In this document: one piece after another, positions 33,679 to 43,559 of the stretch
How the letters are laid out: every line of letters starts with the position of its first letter
Position numbering within the stretch: the stretch's first letter is position 1
Assembly: GCF_006088715.1 (NCBI RefSeq)
Contig: NZ_CP030771.1
Coordinates: 3,906,001-3,970,000, forward strand
From: Streptomyces sp. YIM 121038
Lineage (GTDB): Bacteria; Actinomycetota; Actinomycetes; Streptomycetales; Streptomycetaceae
DNA: 64,000 nt
Reading direction: 5' to 3'
The notes under the pieces: generated by a model
Seen by the model: the letters and a program-made list of their open reading frames with translations, nothing else
What the model was told of the DNA's origin: nothing
Database searches by the model: none
Program-made: the position numbers and the translations under genes

Positions 33679-34908
33679 TCAGGGGGTTGGGGGGGCTGTG
33701 GTTTTGGGGGTGGAGGGCGGGGGGTCGTCCGTGGTGGCGTACCAGGCGCCTGCGCCTATCGCGGCGGCCAGGGCCGCCCCCGCCACCCCGAGGGCGATCC
33801 GGCGGCGCCGCGTCGTGGAGCGGTGGCGGGCCGAGCCGGGCCGGGCGGTGCCGGTCGCGCGGGGGACGCGGGCGGTGCCCAGGGCGCCTCCGGCCAGCTC
33901 CTCGGGGCCGGGGACGCGCATGGAGGTGTGGGTGTCGCGGTTGGCGTCGGCGGGGGTGGCGCCGGGGACCAGGGGGACGGCGCCGCGCCGGGGGGCGCGC
34001 GGCCGGGGCTCCGGTGGCGCCTCCTCGCGCGCCTCGGCGCCCTGCGTCTCCGCGTCCGGCTCGTCGACGTCCAGGGGCGGGATGCCCGCGAGCAGGGGGA
34101 GCTGTTCGCGCAGGCGGGCCGCGAGCTCGGAGGCGCGCAGACGGGACGCGGGCGCCTTGGCCAGGCACTGGACCATGAGCTGCCAGAGCTCTTCGGGGAT
34201 GCCGGGCAGGGGCACGACGGTCTCGGTGACGTGGCGGCGCAGGATCGCGCCGGGGTGGCCGCCGCCGAAGGGGGTGAAGCCCGCGAGGAGCTCGTAGAGG
34301 ACAGTCGCGAGGGCGTAGATGTCGACGGCCGCGCGCGGGGGCAGGCCCTCGATGATCTCGGGCGCCAGATAGTCCGGCGTACCGATGATCTTCGTGGCCC
34401 GGGTCCGGCGCGGGGTGTCGATGAGTTTGGCGACGCCGAAGTCCGTCAGGAGGGCGGGGTGGGAGCCGCCGGGGCCGAGGGGGCCCTGCATGTCCAGGAG
34501 GACGTTCTCGGGCTTGACGTCGCGGTGCACGATTCCGGCGGCGTGCGCGGCGGCCAGGGCGTCGGCGACGTCCGCGACGATGGCCACGGCGGCCTCGGGG
34601 GCGAGGCGGCGCTCGCGCTCCAGGCGGGTGCGCAGGTCCGTGCCGCGGACGAGGTCCATGACGAGTGCGAGGTCGTTGCCGTCGACCACCAGGTCGTGGA
34701 CGCCGACCACGCGCGCGTGGTCGAGGCTCAGCAGGGCCGTGCGCTCCTGGACGAAGCGGCCGACGAGCTCCTGGTCGGAGGCCAGGTCCTCGCGCAACAG
34801 CTTGATGGCGACGGGCCCCTCGGGCCCCTCGCCCAGCCACACCGTGCCGGCGCTGCCACGGCCCAGGATCTGATGGGCGGTGTACCGGCTGCCGATCTTG
34901 CGTGCCAA
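33679..34908 (-). CDS. pkaB: Serine/threonine protein kinase (PkaB-like)
   Basis: This is a 409-residue Hanks-type kinase. The kinase domain covers about residues 8-265, with a Gly-rich loop 'ILGRGSAGTVWLG', Lys36 in 'VAIKLLRE', the catalytic loop 'HRDVKPEN' (Asp130) and DFG at 156-158. After a Pro/Arg-rich linker there is one membrane helix ('IALGVAGAALAAAIGAGAWY', about 375-395) and only a short outside tail, so it has no sensor domain. The start is a TTG with GTAGGAG 5-6 nt upstream. The tandem arrangement with a second kinase matches pkaA-pkaB. Confidence 0.88.
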   Translation of the reverse strand: MARKIGSRYTAHQILGRGSAGTVWLGEGPEGPVAIKLLREDLASDQELVGRFVQERTALLSLDHARVVGVHDLVVDGNDLALVMDLVRGTDLRTRLERERRLAPEAAVAIVADVADALAAAHAAGIVHRDVKPENVLLDMQGPLGPGGSHPALLTDFGVAKLIDTPRRTRATKIIGTPDYLAPEIIEGLPPRAAVDIYALATVLYELLAGFTPFGGGHPGAILRRHVTETVVPLPGIPEELWQLMVQCLAKAPASRLRASELAARLREQLPLLAGIPPLDVDEPDAETQGAEAREEAPPEPRPRAPRRGAVPLVPGATPADANRDTHTSMRVPGPEELAGGALGTARVPRATGTARPGSARHRSTTRRRRIALGVAGAALAAAIGAGAWYATTDDPPPSTPKTTAPPTP

Positions 34909-35085
34909 GACTGCTCCTACGGATGTGTGTTGGCGTCAAAAGTACGCGTCCGTGACACCAACCTTCACTCCGGGAGCGGAAATCACCCCTCAGATGTCGA
35001 CAAATCCCCTAGGTCGCGGGGATGTTGCCGTACGGCGGCCCGGACGGGGTCCGGGCCGCGGGCTCAGCCGCTGATCGCCGCGGGC

Positions 35086-36708
35086 TCAGCCGTTGATCTT
35101 GGAGCTCCACTCCGAGAGCTTGTCCCAGACGTCCTGGAGCTGGTCCCAGTACCCCTTCGTCGTGCCGATCCAGTCCTGGAGCGGGCTCAGCTCCCAGACC
35201 AGCCAGCTCGCGACGAACAGGATGACGAGAACGACCAGGCAGCCCTTGAGGCAGCCGAGGCCCGGGATCTTCGTCGGGTTCGCGCTGCGCTGGCGGCGCT
35301 GCCGGGGCGGCTCGGGCTGCGGCGGCTGGGGCGCCGGGGCGGGCGCCTGGGGGGCGTACGGCTGCGGCTGCTGCGGCGCGTACGGCTGGGGCTGGTGCTG
35401 CGGCGCGTACTGCTGCTGCGGGGGGTACGGCTGCGGCTGGTGCTGGGGCGCGTACGGCTGCGGCTGCTGCGGCGGGCGCTGCTGCTGGGGGCGGGCGACC
35501 TGGCGCTGCGGCCGGCGGCGCAGCGGGTCCTGGCTGGGGTCCAGGTACTGCACCTGCGTCTGGTCGTTGCGGTCGCGGGCGGCGCGCATCTGGCTCTGCC
35601 AGGGGTGCGGGTCGTCCGGGCCCTGGCCGGGGCCCACGGGCGGCATGACGGCCGTGGGGTCGGCGCCCTGGGGGCCGCCGGTGTGCGGCATGACGCTGGT
35701 GGGCGCGGCCGGGTCGTAGGCGCCCGGGGCGCCCGAGGTGTTCGGCAGGACCTGGGTGGGGTCGGCCGCGCCGGGGGCGCCGGGCACCGGAGCGGGCGCC
35801 GGGTCGGGCGCGAGCAGGGCGGCGACGCCCTCGGCGGCGGCGATCTGCGCGGCGGAGGCGTGCACGCCGATGCCGTCGGCGACGGTGCGCAGGGCGCGCG
35901 CCAGGTTCTCGGCGCTGGGGCGGCGGTCCGGGTCCTTGCTCAGGCAGCGCTCGATGACCGTCCACAGGGGGTCGGGGACGGTGGAGGGGCGGCGCGGCTC
36001 GGCGCTCAGGTGCTGGTGCAGGACCTCGAGCGCGGAGCCGCCGGCGAACGGCGGGCGCCCGGTGACCAGCTCGTACAGCAGGATGCCGGCCCCGTAGATG
36101 TCGACCGCGCTGGTCTGCGGGCGGCCCTCGGCGGACTCCGGCGCGACGTACGCGGGCGTGCCGACGAACTCCTGGGTGCGGGTGAGGCCCGGGGAGTCGG
36201 CGAGGCGGGCGATGCCGAAGTCCGTGAGCATCGGGTGCATGCCGTCGGCGTCCTGCTTGACCAGGACGTTCGCGGGCTTCAGATCGCGGTGGACGACGCC
36301 GTCGGCGTGGCTCGCGGCCAGCGCGTCGGCGATCTGCGCGGTGAGCAGGGCGGCGGCGGCCGGGCTGAACGGGCCGTTCTCGCGCAGGTACTTGTGCAGG
36401 TCCGGGCCCTCGATGAGGTCCATGACCAGGGCGAGCAGATCGCCCTCGACGACGAGGTCGCGGGTGCGGACGATGTTCGGGTGCGTCAGCCGGAGCAGGA
36501 CGGAGCGCTCCCTGAGGAAGCGCATCACGACGTCCGCGTCGTTCGCGAGCTCCTCCTTGAGGACCTTGATCGCGACGGTCTCGCCGGGCTGGCCGGGGAC
36601 GGCCGCCTCGGCACCCGCGGTCTCCCGCTGGCGGGCTCGCCAGACGGTGCCCGTGGCGCCGCGCCCGAGCGGCTCCTCGAGCAGGTACTTGCTGCCTACC
36701 GGCCGCAC
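35086..36708 (-). CDS. pkaA: Serine/threonine protein kinase (PkaA-like)
   Basis: This is a 540-residue Hanks-type kinase. Key residues are Lys48 ('VAIKVLKEE'), Asp142 in 'HRDLKPAN' and DFG at 163-165. After the kinase domain comes a Pro/Ala-rich region, a Gln/Pro/Tyr repeat of the YAPQHQPQPY type (about residues 410-465), then a membrane helix ('GCLKGCLVVLVILFVASWLV') and a short amphipathic tail. The GTG at 36708 follows GGGAG. It is divergent from the FHA/FtsK-like gene. FHA domains bind phospho-Thr, so that neighbour is a plausible partner. Confidence 0.88.
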   Translation of the reverse strand: MRPVGSKYLLEEPLGRGATGTVWRARQRETAGAEAAVPGQPGETVAIKVLKEELANDADVVMRFLRERSVLLRLTHPNIVRTRDLVVEGDLLALVMDLIEGPDLHKYLRENGPFSPAAAALLTAQIADALAASHADGVVHRDLKPANVLVKQDADGMHPMLTDFGIARLADSPGLTRTQEFVGTPAYVAPESAEGRPQTSAVDIYGAGILLYELVTGRPPFAGGSALEVLHQHLSAEPRRPSTVPDPLWTVIERCLSKDPDRRPSAENLARALRTVADGIGVHASAAQIAAAEGVAALLAPDPAPAPVPGAPGAADPTQVLPNTSGAPGAYDPAAPTSVMPHTGGPQGADPTAVMPPVGPGQGPDDPHPWQSQMRAARDRNDQTQVQYLDPSQDPLRRRPQRQVARPQQQRPPQQPQPYAPQHQPQPYPPQQQYAPQHQPQPYAPQQPQPYAPQAPAPAPQPPQPEPPRQRRQRSANPTKIPGLGCLKGCLVVLVILFVASWLVWELSPLQDWIGTTKGYWDQLQDVWDKLSEWSSKING

Positions 36709-37246
36709 GTCATGCGCTCCCTGCTGGATCGGTCTGGATCTGTGGTCCTCGGGCTCCCGGTGACCCGGGGATCCCGGTCGGCCCTCGCCGCGATGGGCGT
36801 TCCGACCCACTGTAGTGCCGCCGGACGGGGCACTGGACGACGATCTTGCCAGTGGCCGCCGCCCGTGCGGACCTTTGTTCGCAGGGAAGACGCGCTACCA
36901 GGGCCGTTGGTTGCCGACGCCCTCGGACCGGGGTGCGAAAGGGGCCCCGGGCGGGGCTCTCGCAGGGGTTCGACAGGGGCTCGATAAGGGCTCGGCAGGG
37001 GCTCGGCGGAAGCGCGCGCCCTCCGGGGGGTGACGATTTTCCTTCTGGCCCGCTTCCCGCACTTTTCCGGGCACGTTTCCGTACAGAGGCGACCAATCAA
37101 GATCACTTACGGGTGGGGGGCGGGCGTGTTGTCAGTGGCAGGTGCGAGGATGCTTCCGTACTGGCCGACGTGCCCGTGTGCGGTGGGGGGAATCACAGCG
37201 CGAGTCCCCGTGCCGGGCGCCCAGCGCAGAAGGGACCGCTGACGGC
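36709..37246. other. Divergent spacer between pkaA and the FHA/ATPase gene
   Basis: This is 538 bp with no convincing gene. It must contain both divergent promoters. Around 36960-37007 there are four imperfect head-to-tail copies of an 11-13-bp unit like CAGGGGCTCGA. A locally AT-richer patch follows at 37030-37110, a likely promoter for the FHA gene. Confidence 0.5.
36960..37007. repeat. Short tandem repeat in the pkaA/FHA spacer
   Basis: Four imperfect copies of CAGGGGCTCGA-like units (11-13 bp). They could be binding sites or simple slippage products. Confidence 0.5.
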
Positions 37247-40200
37247 ATGCAGATCCGGCTGACCGTCCTCGGGCCGCGTGGCGGCCAGACCGCCGAGCCG
37301 GGGGGACGCCCCGCGACGGCCTGCGACGTGCTGGTCACCGCGCCCGCCGGGACCGCGCTCGCCGCCGTCGCCTCGGGCCTCGCCGCCGCCGTCGCCGCGG
37401 GCGAGGGCCCCGCCGTCCTGTACGCGGAGTCGGAGCGGCTCGACCTCCAGCGCTGCACGCTCGGCGAGCCCCCGCTGGTCGACGGAGCGGTGCTGTGCGT
37501 GGGCACCCCCGCCGAGCCGGGCCCCGAGCTCGCGGACGCCGCCGCCCAGCTCCACGTCGTCGCCGGTCCCGACGCGGGCGGCGTGCACCTGCTGCACGGC
37601 GGCCAGATCCGCGTCGGCCGCTCCGCGCAGGCCGACGTCCCCCTGGACGACCCGGACGTGTCCCGGCTGCACTGCGCGGTCACGCTCGACCCGGACGGCC
37701 GGGTCACGGTCACGGACCTCGGCTCGACGAACGGCACGGCGGTGGACGGCCGCGTGCTCACCGACCGGCCGGTGCGGCTGGCCTCCGGCTCGCTCCTGCG
37801 CATCGGCGAGTCCGTGCTCCGGCTGACCACGGGCAGCGGCATGGGCGGCGTGCTCGACACCGCGGCGGACGGCGAGGGGCACGTGCGCGTGCGGGTCACC
37901 GCGGAAGGAGCCGAAGGAGCGACAGGAGCGACAGGAGGGGCCGGAGCCACGGCGAGGGGCGTCGGGGATCTGCGCGGCGCCTGGGGCGCCCAGGTCGCGG
38001 GAGGCGCCGGAGCGCCCGGCTTCTCGCCCTCGCCGGGTGCCGCGTCCACCGTGCCCGGCCCGGCCGCCGCACCCGGCCGCCGCGCGTCGTCGTCCGGTCC
38101 GTCCGTCCCCGTCACCCCCGGAGAGGGCGTGACGCAGCACGCGTACGGCACGGCCGAGTGGGGTGCCTCCGGAGGCAGCGGGGACGGTGAGAGCGGGATC
38201 GCGGAGTCCCCCGTGGTGCCCCGGCAGGGCGGCGTGCCCGAGGCCGAGCGGCACCGGACCGGCACCCCCGCGCGCGGGACGCCCCTGCCGCGCGGCGTGC
38301 GCAAGCGGGGCGGCCTGTCCGCGTGGGCGCGGCGGCTGACCGGCGGGCGCGGCGAGGAGACGGCGCGCGAGCACGGTGCGTACGACGAGGTGCACGAAGG
38401 GCCACAGGACCCCGAAGCGGTGGAGGAGTGGGGCGACGCCGGGCCGCTCCCGGAGCCGGTGCCCGAGGTGTGGCCCGACGCGGCGGCGCTGCTCCTGACG
38501 GCGCTCGGGCCGGGGACGCGGCTGTGGGAGCGCGGGCCCGCGCACCCGGAGGCACTCGCGGTGCGCCTCGGCACGGTCGACCGGGCGGCACCCGGGCAGA
38601 GCGCTCTGCTGCCCGCCGTGCCGGTGACGGTCAGCCTCGGGGAGACCGGCGCGCTCGGTCTCGCCGGGCCGCGCGAGCGGCTCGCGGGGCTCGCCCGGTC
38701 GGTGCTCGCCCAGCTGGCCGCGCTGCACTCCCCCGCGGACCTGGAGATCGTGCTGATCAGCACGGACCGGGCGCGGACGCCGGGCGAGCGGGCCGCGGAG
38801 TGGGCCTGGCTCGGCTGGCTGCCGCATCTGCGGCCCGCGCACGGCCAGGACTGCCGTCTGCTGCTCGCGTACGACCGCGAGCAGGCGGCGGCGCGCACGG
38901 CCGAGCTGCTGCGCCGCCTGGACGAGCCGGAGCCGGCCGAGGCGGGTCCCGGCGGGCCGGGGCGGGCTCAGGAGCGGACGGTCCGGGAGGCGTCCGGGCC
39001 GCGCACGGTGGTGGTCGTCGACGGCGACCCCGGTTCCGCCGCGCTGCGGGAGGCCGCCGTGCGGCTCGCGCGGGACGGCGGCCGGGCCGGGATCCACGTC
39101 GTGTGCCTGGCCGAGACGGCCGCCGCCTCGCCCGCGTCCCCGGTGACGGAGACGTACGAGGCGGCGTGTTCGGTGTCGCCCGCCTTCCGCGCCTGCGGGG
39201 CGGTCGCGCTGCTCAGCGGTGACGTGGCGACGGCCCTGCGGGTGCTGCGCACGGCGGACGGGCAGCCCGCGGGGCACGGCACGGTCGCCGTGGTGGACGC
39301 CGTGTCGGCGGCCTGGGCGCAGCGCTTCGCGCGGGCGCTCGCCCCGCTGCGGCCCGACGGCACGGGCGGCGGGCACGCGCGCGTGGCGGCGCCGCTGCCG
39401 CAAGCCGCGCGGCTCCTGGACGAGTTGGGGCTCGCCCGGGCCACGCCCGCCTCGCTGATGGCGCGGTGGGCGGCCGCCGGGGACGACGCGGGTGCCCTGG
39501 GCGGGCGGGCCTGGGCGGTGCTCGGCGCGGGGGCGCGCGGGCCCGTCGTGGTGGACCTCGCCGCGGACGGGCCGCACCTGCTGGTGGCGGGGCCGCCCGG
39601 CAGCGGACGCACGGAGCTGCTGCGGTCCGTCGCCGCGTCCCTCGCCGCCGCCGAGCGGCCCGACCGGCTCGGCGTCGTCCTCGTCGACGGCGGGGTCGAC
39701 GGGCGGGACGGGGGCACGGCGGGCGGCACCGGTGCGGGCGAGCGGCCCGGCGAAGGGCTGCGGGCCTGTACGGACCTCCCCCACGTCGGCACCCACCTCG
39801 CCGCCAACGACCCCGTACGGATGCGGGAGTTCGCGCAGTCCCTCACCGCGGAGCTGAAGCGGCGGGCCGAGCTCCTTGGACGGCAGGGGTTCGCCGAGTG
39901 GCACGCGGGGCGGCTGGTGGCCGGGCGGATCGTGGCGCCCCGCGGGGCGCCGGACGCCGAGGCGGGCGGGGCCGTGGGGGCCGGGGACATCGAGGCGCCG
40001 AGCAGCTCCACGCTGCGGCTGCGGCCGCCGGGGGCCGGGGCGCGGCCCGAGCCGGGGCCGCCGCTCGCGCGGCTCGTCGTGGTCGTCGACGACTACGACT
40101 CCTTGCTGGCGCCCGCGCTCGGGTCGCCCGGGCGGCCCGCCGCCGGGTCCGTCGTCCGGGCGCTCGACGCGGTGGCCCGGGACGGGGAGCGGCTCGGGGT

Positions 40201-40573
40201 GCATCTGGTGGCCGCGGTGCGGGGTGCCGAGCGCGTGGCCGAGACGGAGGTCGGGCGGCGGACGGGGCTTCGGGCCACGCTGGACGCGCCCGGGGGCGGG
40301 GTGGAGGATCCGGCTCCCGGGCGGGGGGTGTTGGGCGGGAGTGACGGGCGGGTCACCGCCTTCCAAGCGGGGCGGGTCACGGGGCGCATCCCCCGTACGG
40401 CGACCCTGCGGCCCACCGTGGTCCCCCTGGAGTGGGATCGCATGGGGGATCCCCCCACGCGCCGCCCCGTCCGCGAACTGGGCAACGGGCCTACGGACTT
40501 GGCGCTGCTGGCCAGTGCGCTCGATCGTGCGGCGCGGGAGGTCGCTGCCGACCAGGTGCCGTCCCTGCTGTGA
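37247..40573 (+). CDS. FHA-domain and FtsK/SpoIIIE-like ATPase protein
   Basis: This is a 1108-residue protein. An N-terminal ubiquitin-like region (about 1-95) is followed by an FHA domain (about 103-190) with the phospho-Thr-binding residues 'RVGRSAQADV', 'SRLHCAV' and 'DLGSTNGTAVDG'. A long Gly/Ala/Pro-rich linker (about 195-395) leads to FtsK/SpoIIIE-like ATPase modules, with a P-loop 'VAGPPGSGRTELLRS' near residue 783 and a Walker-B-like 'VVVVDDYDSLLAPALG' near 945. The layout resembles EssC/EccC-type secretion ATPases, but no type-VII substrate or EccD gene is adjacent. It is divergent from pkaA, which may phosphorylate its ligand. Confidence 0.83.
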   Translation: MQIRLTVLGPRGGQTAEPGGRPATACDVLVTAPAGTALAAVASGLAAAVAAGEGPAVLYAESERLDLQRCTLGEPPLVDGAVLCVGTPAEPGPELADAAAQLHVVAGPDAGGVHLLHGGQIRVGRSAQADVPLDDPDVSRLHCAVTLDPDGRVTVTDLGSTNGTAVDGRVLTDRPVRLASGSLLRIGESVLRLTTGSGMGGVLDTAADGEGHVRVRVTAEGAEGATGATGGAGATARGVGDLRGAWGAQVAGGAGAPGFSPSPGAASTVPGPAAAPGRRASSSGPSVPVTPGEGVTQHAYGTAEWGASGGSGDGESGIAESPVVPRQGGVPEAERHRTGTPARGTPLPRGVRKRGGLSAWARRLTGGRGEETAREHGAYDEVHEGPQDPEAVEEWGDAGPLPEPVPEVWPDAAALLLTALGPGTRLWERGPAHPEALAVRLGTVDRAAPGQSALLPAVPVTVSLGETGALGLAGPRERLAGLARSVLAQLAALHSPADLEIVLISTDRARTPGERAAEWAWLGWLPHLRPAHGQDCRLLLAYDREQAAARTAELLRRLDEPEPAEAGPGGPGRAQERTVREASGPRTVVVVDGDPGSAALREAAVRLARDGGRAGIHVVCLAETAAASPASPVTETYEAACSVSPAFRACGAVALLSGDVATALRVLRTADGQPAGHGTVAVVDAVSAAWAQRFARALAPLRPDGTGGGHARVAAPLPQAARLLDELGLARATPASLMARWAAAGDDAGALGGRAWAVLGAGARGPVVVDLAADGPHLLVAGPPGSGRTELLRSVAASLAAAERPDRLGVVLVDGGVDGRDGGTAGGTGAGERPGEGLRACTDLPHVGTHLAANDPVRMREFAQSLTAELKRRAELLGRQGFAEWHAGRLVAGRIVAPRGAPDAEAGGAVGAGDIEAPSSSTLRLRPPGAGARPEPGPPLARLVVVVDDYDSLLAPALGSPGRPAAGSVVRALDAVARDGERLGVHLVAAVRGAERVAETEVGRRTGLRATLDAPGGGVEDPAPGRGVLGGSDGRVTAFQAGRVTGRIPRTATLRPTVVPLEWDRMGDPPTRRPVRELGNGPTDLALLASALDRAAREVAADQVPSLL

Positions 40574-40792
40574 CGCCGGGGCCGCGTCCGGGCCGCGCCC
40601 CTGCGTGAAGGCCGCGCGGCACCTGGTGCGGCCCCGCGGGACGACTGCCCACGGCAGGGACGGAGCCGAGGAACTGACCGTCACAACGGCATCACGATCG
40701 GCGACTTGACAGCGTAGGCCGTCTTGCCGCCCCACGCCCCCGGGCGTAGACAGACCGGAACGGGACTGTCAGGGGAAGAGAACGGGGCAGTG

Positions 40793-42169
40793 ATGCGCAG
40801 CACTCTTCGTACACGCACGACCGGCAGGATGGTCGCCGCCACGGCGGTGGGCGCGCTCGCCCTCGGCCTCACCGCGTGCGGCGGTGACGACGACAAGGAC
40901 GACGACGGCAACGGCAAGGGCGGCGGCAAGAAGACCGCGGCCACCGTGCAGCTGCCGAAGCTGGACGGGCAGAAGCTGTCGGTCTCGGCCGTGTGGGGCG
41001 GTGCGGAGCGCAAGGTGTTCCTCAGGGTCCTGGACGAGTTCGAGAAGCGGACGGGCGCCAGCGTGTCGTTCGTGCCCGCGCAGGAGCCGATCATCAGCTT
41101 CCTCGCGTCGAAGGTGGCGGGCGGCCAGCCCCCGGACGTGGCGATGCTGCCGCAGGTCGGCGCGGTGCAGCAGGCCGTGGCGAAGAAGTGGGCCAAGCCG
41201 CTGGGCGCGGCGGCGCAGAAGGAGCTTGACGAGAACTACGCGCAGGGCTGGAAGGACCTCGGGACGGTCGACGGCAAGCAGTACGGCGTGTACTTCAAGG
41301 CGGCCAACAAGTCGCTGGTCTGGTACAACACCAAGGTCTTCGAGAACGCGGGCGTCGACGAGCCGAAGACCTGGGACGCGTTCCTGAAGACCGCCCAGAC
41401 GGTGTACGACTCCGGGGTCGCGCCCGTGTCCGTGGGCGGCGCGGAGGCCTGGACGCTCACCGACTGGTTCGAGAACGTCTACCTCTCGCAGGCGGGCCCC
41501 GAGAAGTACGACCAGCTCGCCCAGCACAAGATCAAGTGGACGGACCCCTCCGTCAAGAAGGCGCTGACGACGCTCGGCGGGCTCTTCGGGAAGAAGGGGT
41601 TCGTCGCCGGGGGCGCGGACGGCGCGCTGCAGACGGAGTTCCCGGCGTCGGTGAAGCAGACGTTCGTGGGCGGCGAGCAGCCGAAGGCGGGCATGGTCTT
41701 CGAGGGCGACATGGTGTCGCTCTCGATCTCCGAGACGAAGGCGAAGATCGGCACGGACGCGAAGGTGTTCCCGTTCCCGGCGGTCGGGGACGAGTCCCCC
41801 GCGGTCGTCGGCGGTGACGCCGCGGTCGCGCTGAAGGACGGCAAGGGCGCGCAGGCCCTGCTCACCTTCCTGGCCTCGCCGGACGCGGCGAGGATCTGGG
41901 CGGAGGCGGGCGGCTTCGTGTCGCCGAACAAGAACCTGGATCTGGCCGCGTACCCCAACGACGTGCAGCGCGGCATCGCCAAGGCGCTCATCGCGGCCGG
42001 CGACGACATCCGCTTCGACATGTCCGACCAGGCGCCCCCGGCCTTCGGCGGCACGCCGGGCAAGGGCGAGTGGAAGGCGCTCCAGGACTTCCTGAAGAAC
42101 CCGAAGGACGTCGCGGGCACCCAGCGGACGCTGGAGGACGCGGCGGCCAAGGCGTACCCGAAGAGCTGA
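40793..42169 (+). CDS. Sugar ABC transporter substrate-binding lipoprotein
   Basis: This is a 458-residue extracellular binding protein of the family-1 solute-binding type. The signal peptide ends in a lipobox LTAC with Cys29, then a Gly/Asp/Lys linker. The mature fold has 'KLSVSAVWGGAERKVFLRVL', 'GQPPDVAMLPQVGAV', 'GVYFKAANKSLVWYNTKVFE' and 'PFPAVGDESPAVVGGDA', typical of oligosaccharide binders. It is followed after 7 bp by two permease genes. A TTGACA -35-like hexamer lies at 40706-40711. No ATPase is present; the shared ATPase MsiK usually powers such Streptomyces importers. Confidence 0.92.
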   Translation: MRSTLRTRTTGRMVAATAVGALALGLTACGGDDDKDDDGNGKGGGKKTAATVQLPKLDGQKLSVSAVWGGAERKVFLRVLDEFEKRTGASVSFVPAQEPIISFLASKVAGGQPPDVAMLPQVGAVQQAVAKKWAKPLGAAAQKELDENYAQGWKDLGTVDGKQYGVYFKAANKSLVWYNTKVFENAGVDEPKTWDAFLKTAQTVYDSGVAPVSVGGAEAWTLTDWFENVYLSQAGPEKYDQLAQHKIKWTDPSVKKALTTLGGLFGKKGFVAGGADGALQTEFPASVKQTFVGGEQPKAGMVFEGDMVSLSISETKAKIGTDAKVFPFPAVGDESPAVVGGDAAVALKDGKGAQALLTFLASPDAARIWAEAGGFVSPNKNLDLAAYPNDVQRGIAKALIAAGDDIRFDMSDQAPPAFGGTPGKGEWKALQDFLKNPKDVAGTQRTLEDAAAKAYPKS

Positions 42170-42176
42170 CGGGGCG

Positions 42177-43559
42177 ATGACGACTCCGGACGCCGGGGGC
42201 ACCGCCGCGGTGCCCCCGGCCAGGCCGACGGCGCGTACGTCCACGACCGGCCCGCGCGGCGCCGGTCCGCGCAGGAGCGTGACCGGGACCCGCAGGACGG
42301 TGGCGGCCCTGTTCCTGCTGCCCGCCCTGGTCCTGCTCGGCGCGCTCGTGCTGTATCCGATCGGGTTCTCGGTCCTGCGCAGCTTCTTCGACAAGAGCGG
42401 TGACTTCGCGGGCGTCGACAACTACGAGACGATGTTCGAGGACTCCGGGATCCGTACCGCCGTCAAGAACACGGCGATCTGGGTGGTGTTCGCGCCCGCG
42501 GTGGCGACCGCGCTCGGCCTGATCTTCGCCGTCCTCACCGAACGGGTGCGCTGGGGCACGGCGTTCAAGATCGTGATCTTTATGCCGATGGCGATCTCGA
42601 TGCTGGCGGCGGGGATCATCTTCCGGCTCGTGTACGAGGCGAACCCCGACCGCGGGGTGGTCAACGCCGTGTGGGTGGGCGTGCACGACACGTTCGTGGA
42701 GTCCTCGCACTTCCCGAGCGGGCACCTGGCCGCGCGGTCCCCGATGAAGGAGGCGGGCGGCGGCGCCTTCGTGACCCGCGCACCCGTGCGCGCCGGGCAC
42801 CCGGTGGCCCTGCCGCTGACCGGCGTACCGCCCGACAAGATGCCCGACGACGCCGCGTCGGCGAAGCGCGCCGAGGCCGACCCCGGCAAGGTCACCGGCA
42901 CGGCCTGGCAGGACTTCACCCGCGGCAAGGGCCGCGGCGAGGTCAACGCCCCGGACGCCGTCGAGCTCGGCTACCCGGGCATCAGGATCGAGGCGGTCAA
43001 GGACGGCGAGGTGGTGGCCTCGACGACGGCGGCGGACGACGGCACCTTCGCCCTGCCGAAGGAGGCCGACGGGGCGCTCCTGCGCTACCCCGCGTCGAAC
43101 TTCCGCGAGCCGTACGACGGGGTGAACTGGCTCGGCCCCTCGCTCATCACCCCTGCCGTCATCGGCAGTTACGTGTGGATGTGGGCCGGGTTCGCGATGG
43201 TCCTCATCGCGGCGGGCCTCGCGAGCGTGCCGCGCGAGCTCCTGGAGGCCGCGCGCGTGGACGGCGCCAACGAGTGGCAGGTGTTCCGCCGGGTCACGGT
43301 GCCGCTGCTCGCTCCCGTCCTCGCGGTCGTCCTGGTCACACTGATGATCAACGTGATGAAGATCTTCGACCTGGTCTTCGTGATCCCGCCGGGCTCCTCC
43401 AAGGACGAGGCGAACGTCCTCGCCGTCCAGCTCTACAACTCGGCCTTCGGGGACCAGAACGACGGCGTGGCGAGCGCGATCGCGGTGCTGCTCTTCGTCC
43501 TCGTGATCCCGGTGATGTGGTTCAACTTGCGGCGGCTGCGGCGGGAGGCGAAGCGATGA
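42177..43559 (+). CDS. ABC sugar permease with a large extracytoplasmic insertion
   Basis: This is a 460-residue inner-membrane permease of the MalF type. Helices start near residue 41. The EAA loop that docks the ATPase is 'ELLEAARVDGANEWQVFRRV' (about 354-373). Normal members have about 300 residues; here residues about 152-322 form an inserted region, reading partly like a carboxypeptidase-regulatory/prealbumin fold ('PGIRIEAVKDGEVVASTTAA' then 'DDGTFALPK'). By topology the insert faces outside, like the MalF P2 loop that grips the binding protein. It overlaps the next permease by ATGA. Confidence 0.9.
   Translation: MTTPDAGGTAAVPPARPTARTSTTGPRGAGPRRSVTGTRRTVAALFLLPALVLLGALVLYPIGFSVLRSFFDKSGDFAGVDNYETMFEDSGIRTAVKNTAIWVVFAPAVATALGLIFAVLTERVRWGTAFKIVIFMPMAISMLAAGIIFRLVYEANPDRGVVNAVWVGVHDTFVESSHFPSGHLAARSPMKEAGGGAFVTRAPVRAGHPVALPLTGVPPDKMPDDAASAKRAEADPGKVTGTAWQDFTRGKGRGEVNAPDAVELGYPGIRIEAVKDGEVVASTTAADDGTFALPKEADGALLRYPASNFREPYDGVNWLGPSLITPAVIGSYVWMWAGFAMVLIAAGLASVPRELLEAARVDGANEWQVFRRVTVPLLAPVLAVVLVTLMINVMKIFDLVFVIPPGSSKDEANVLAVQLYNSAFGDQNDGVASAIAVLLFVLVIPVMWFNLRRLRREAKR

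Noticed and set aside
37193..40735. A 1180-codon antisense open frame opposite the FHA/ATPase gene, and similar long antisense frames elsewhere
   Set aside because: They are low-complexity Arg/Gly/Pro-rich shadows caused by high GC; the other strand has clear domains and catalytic motifs.
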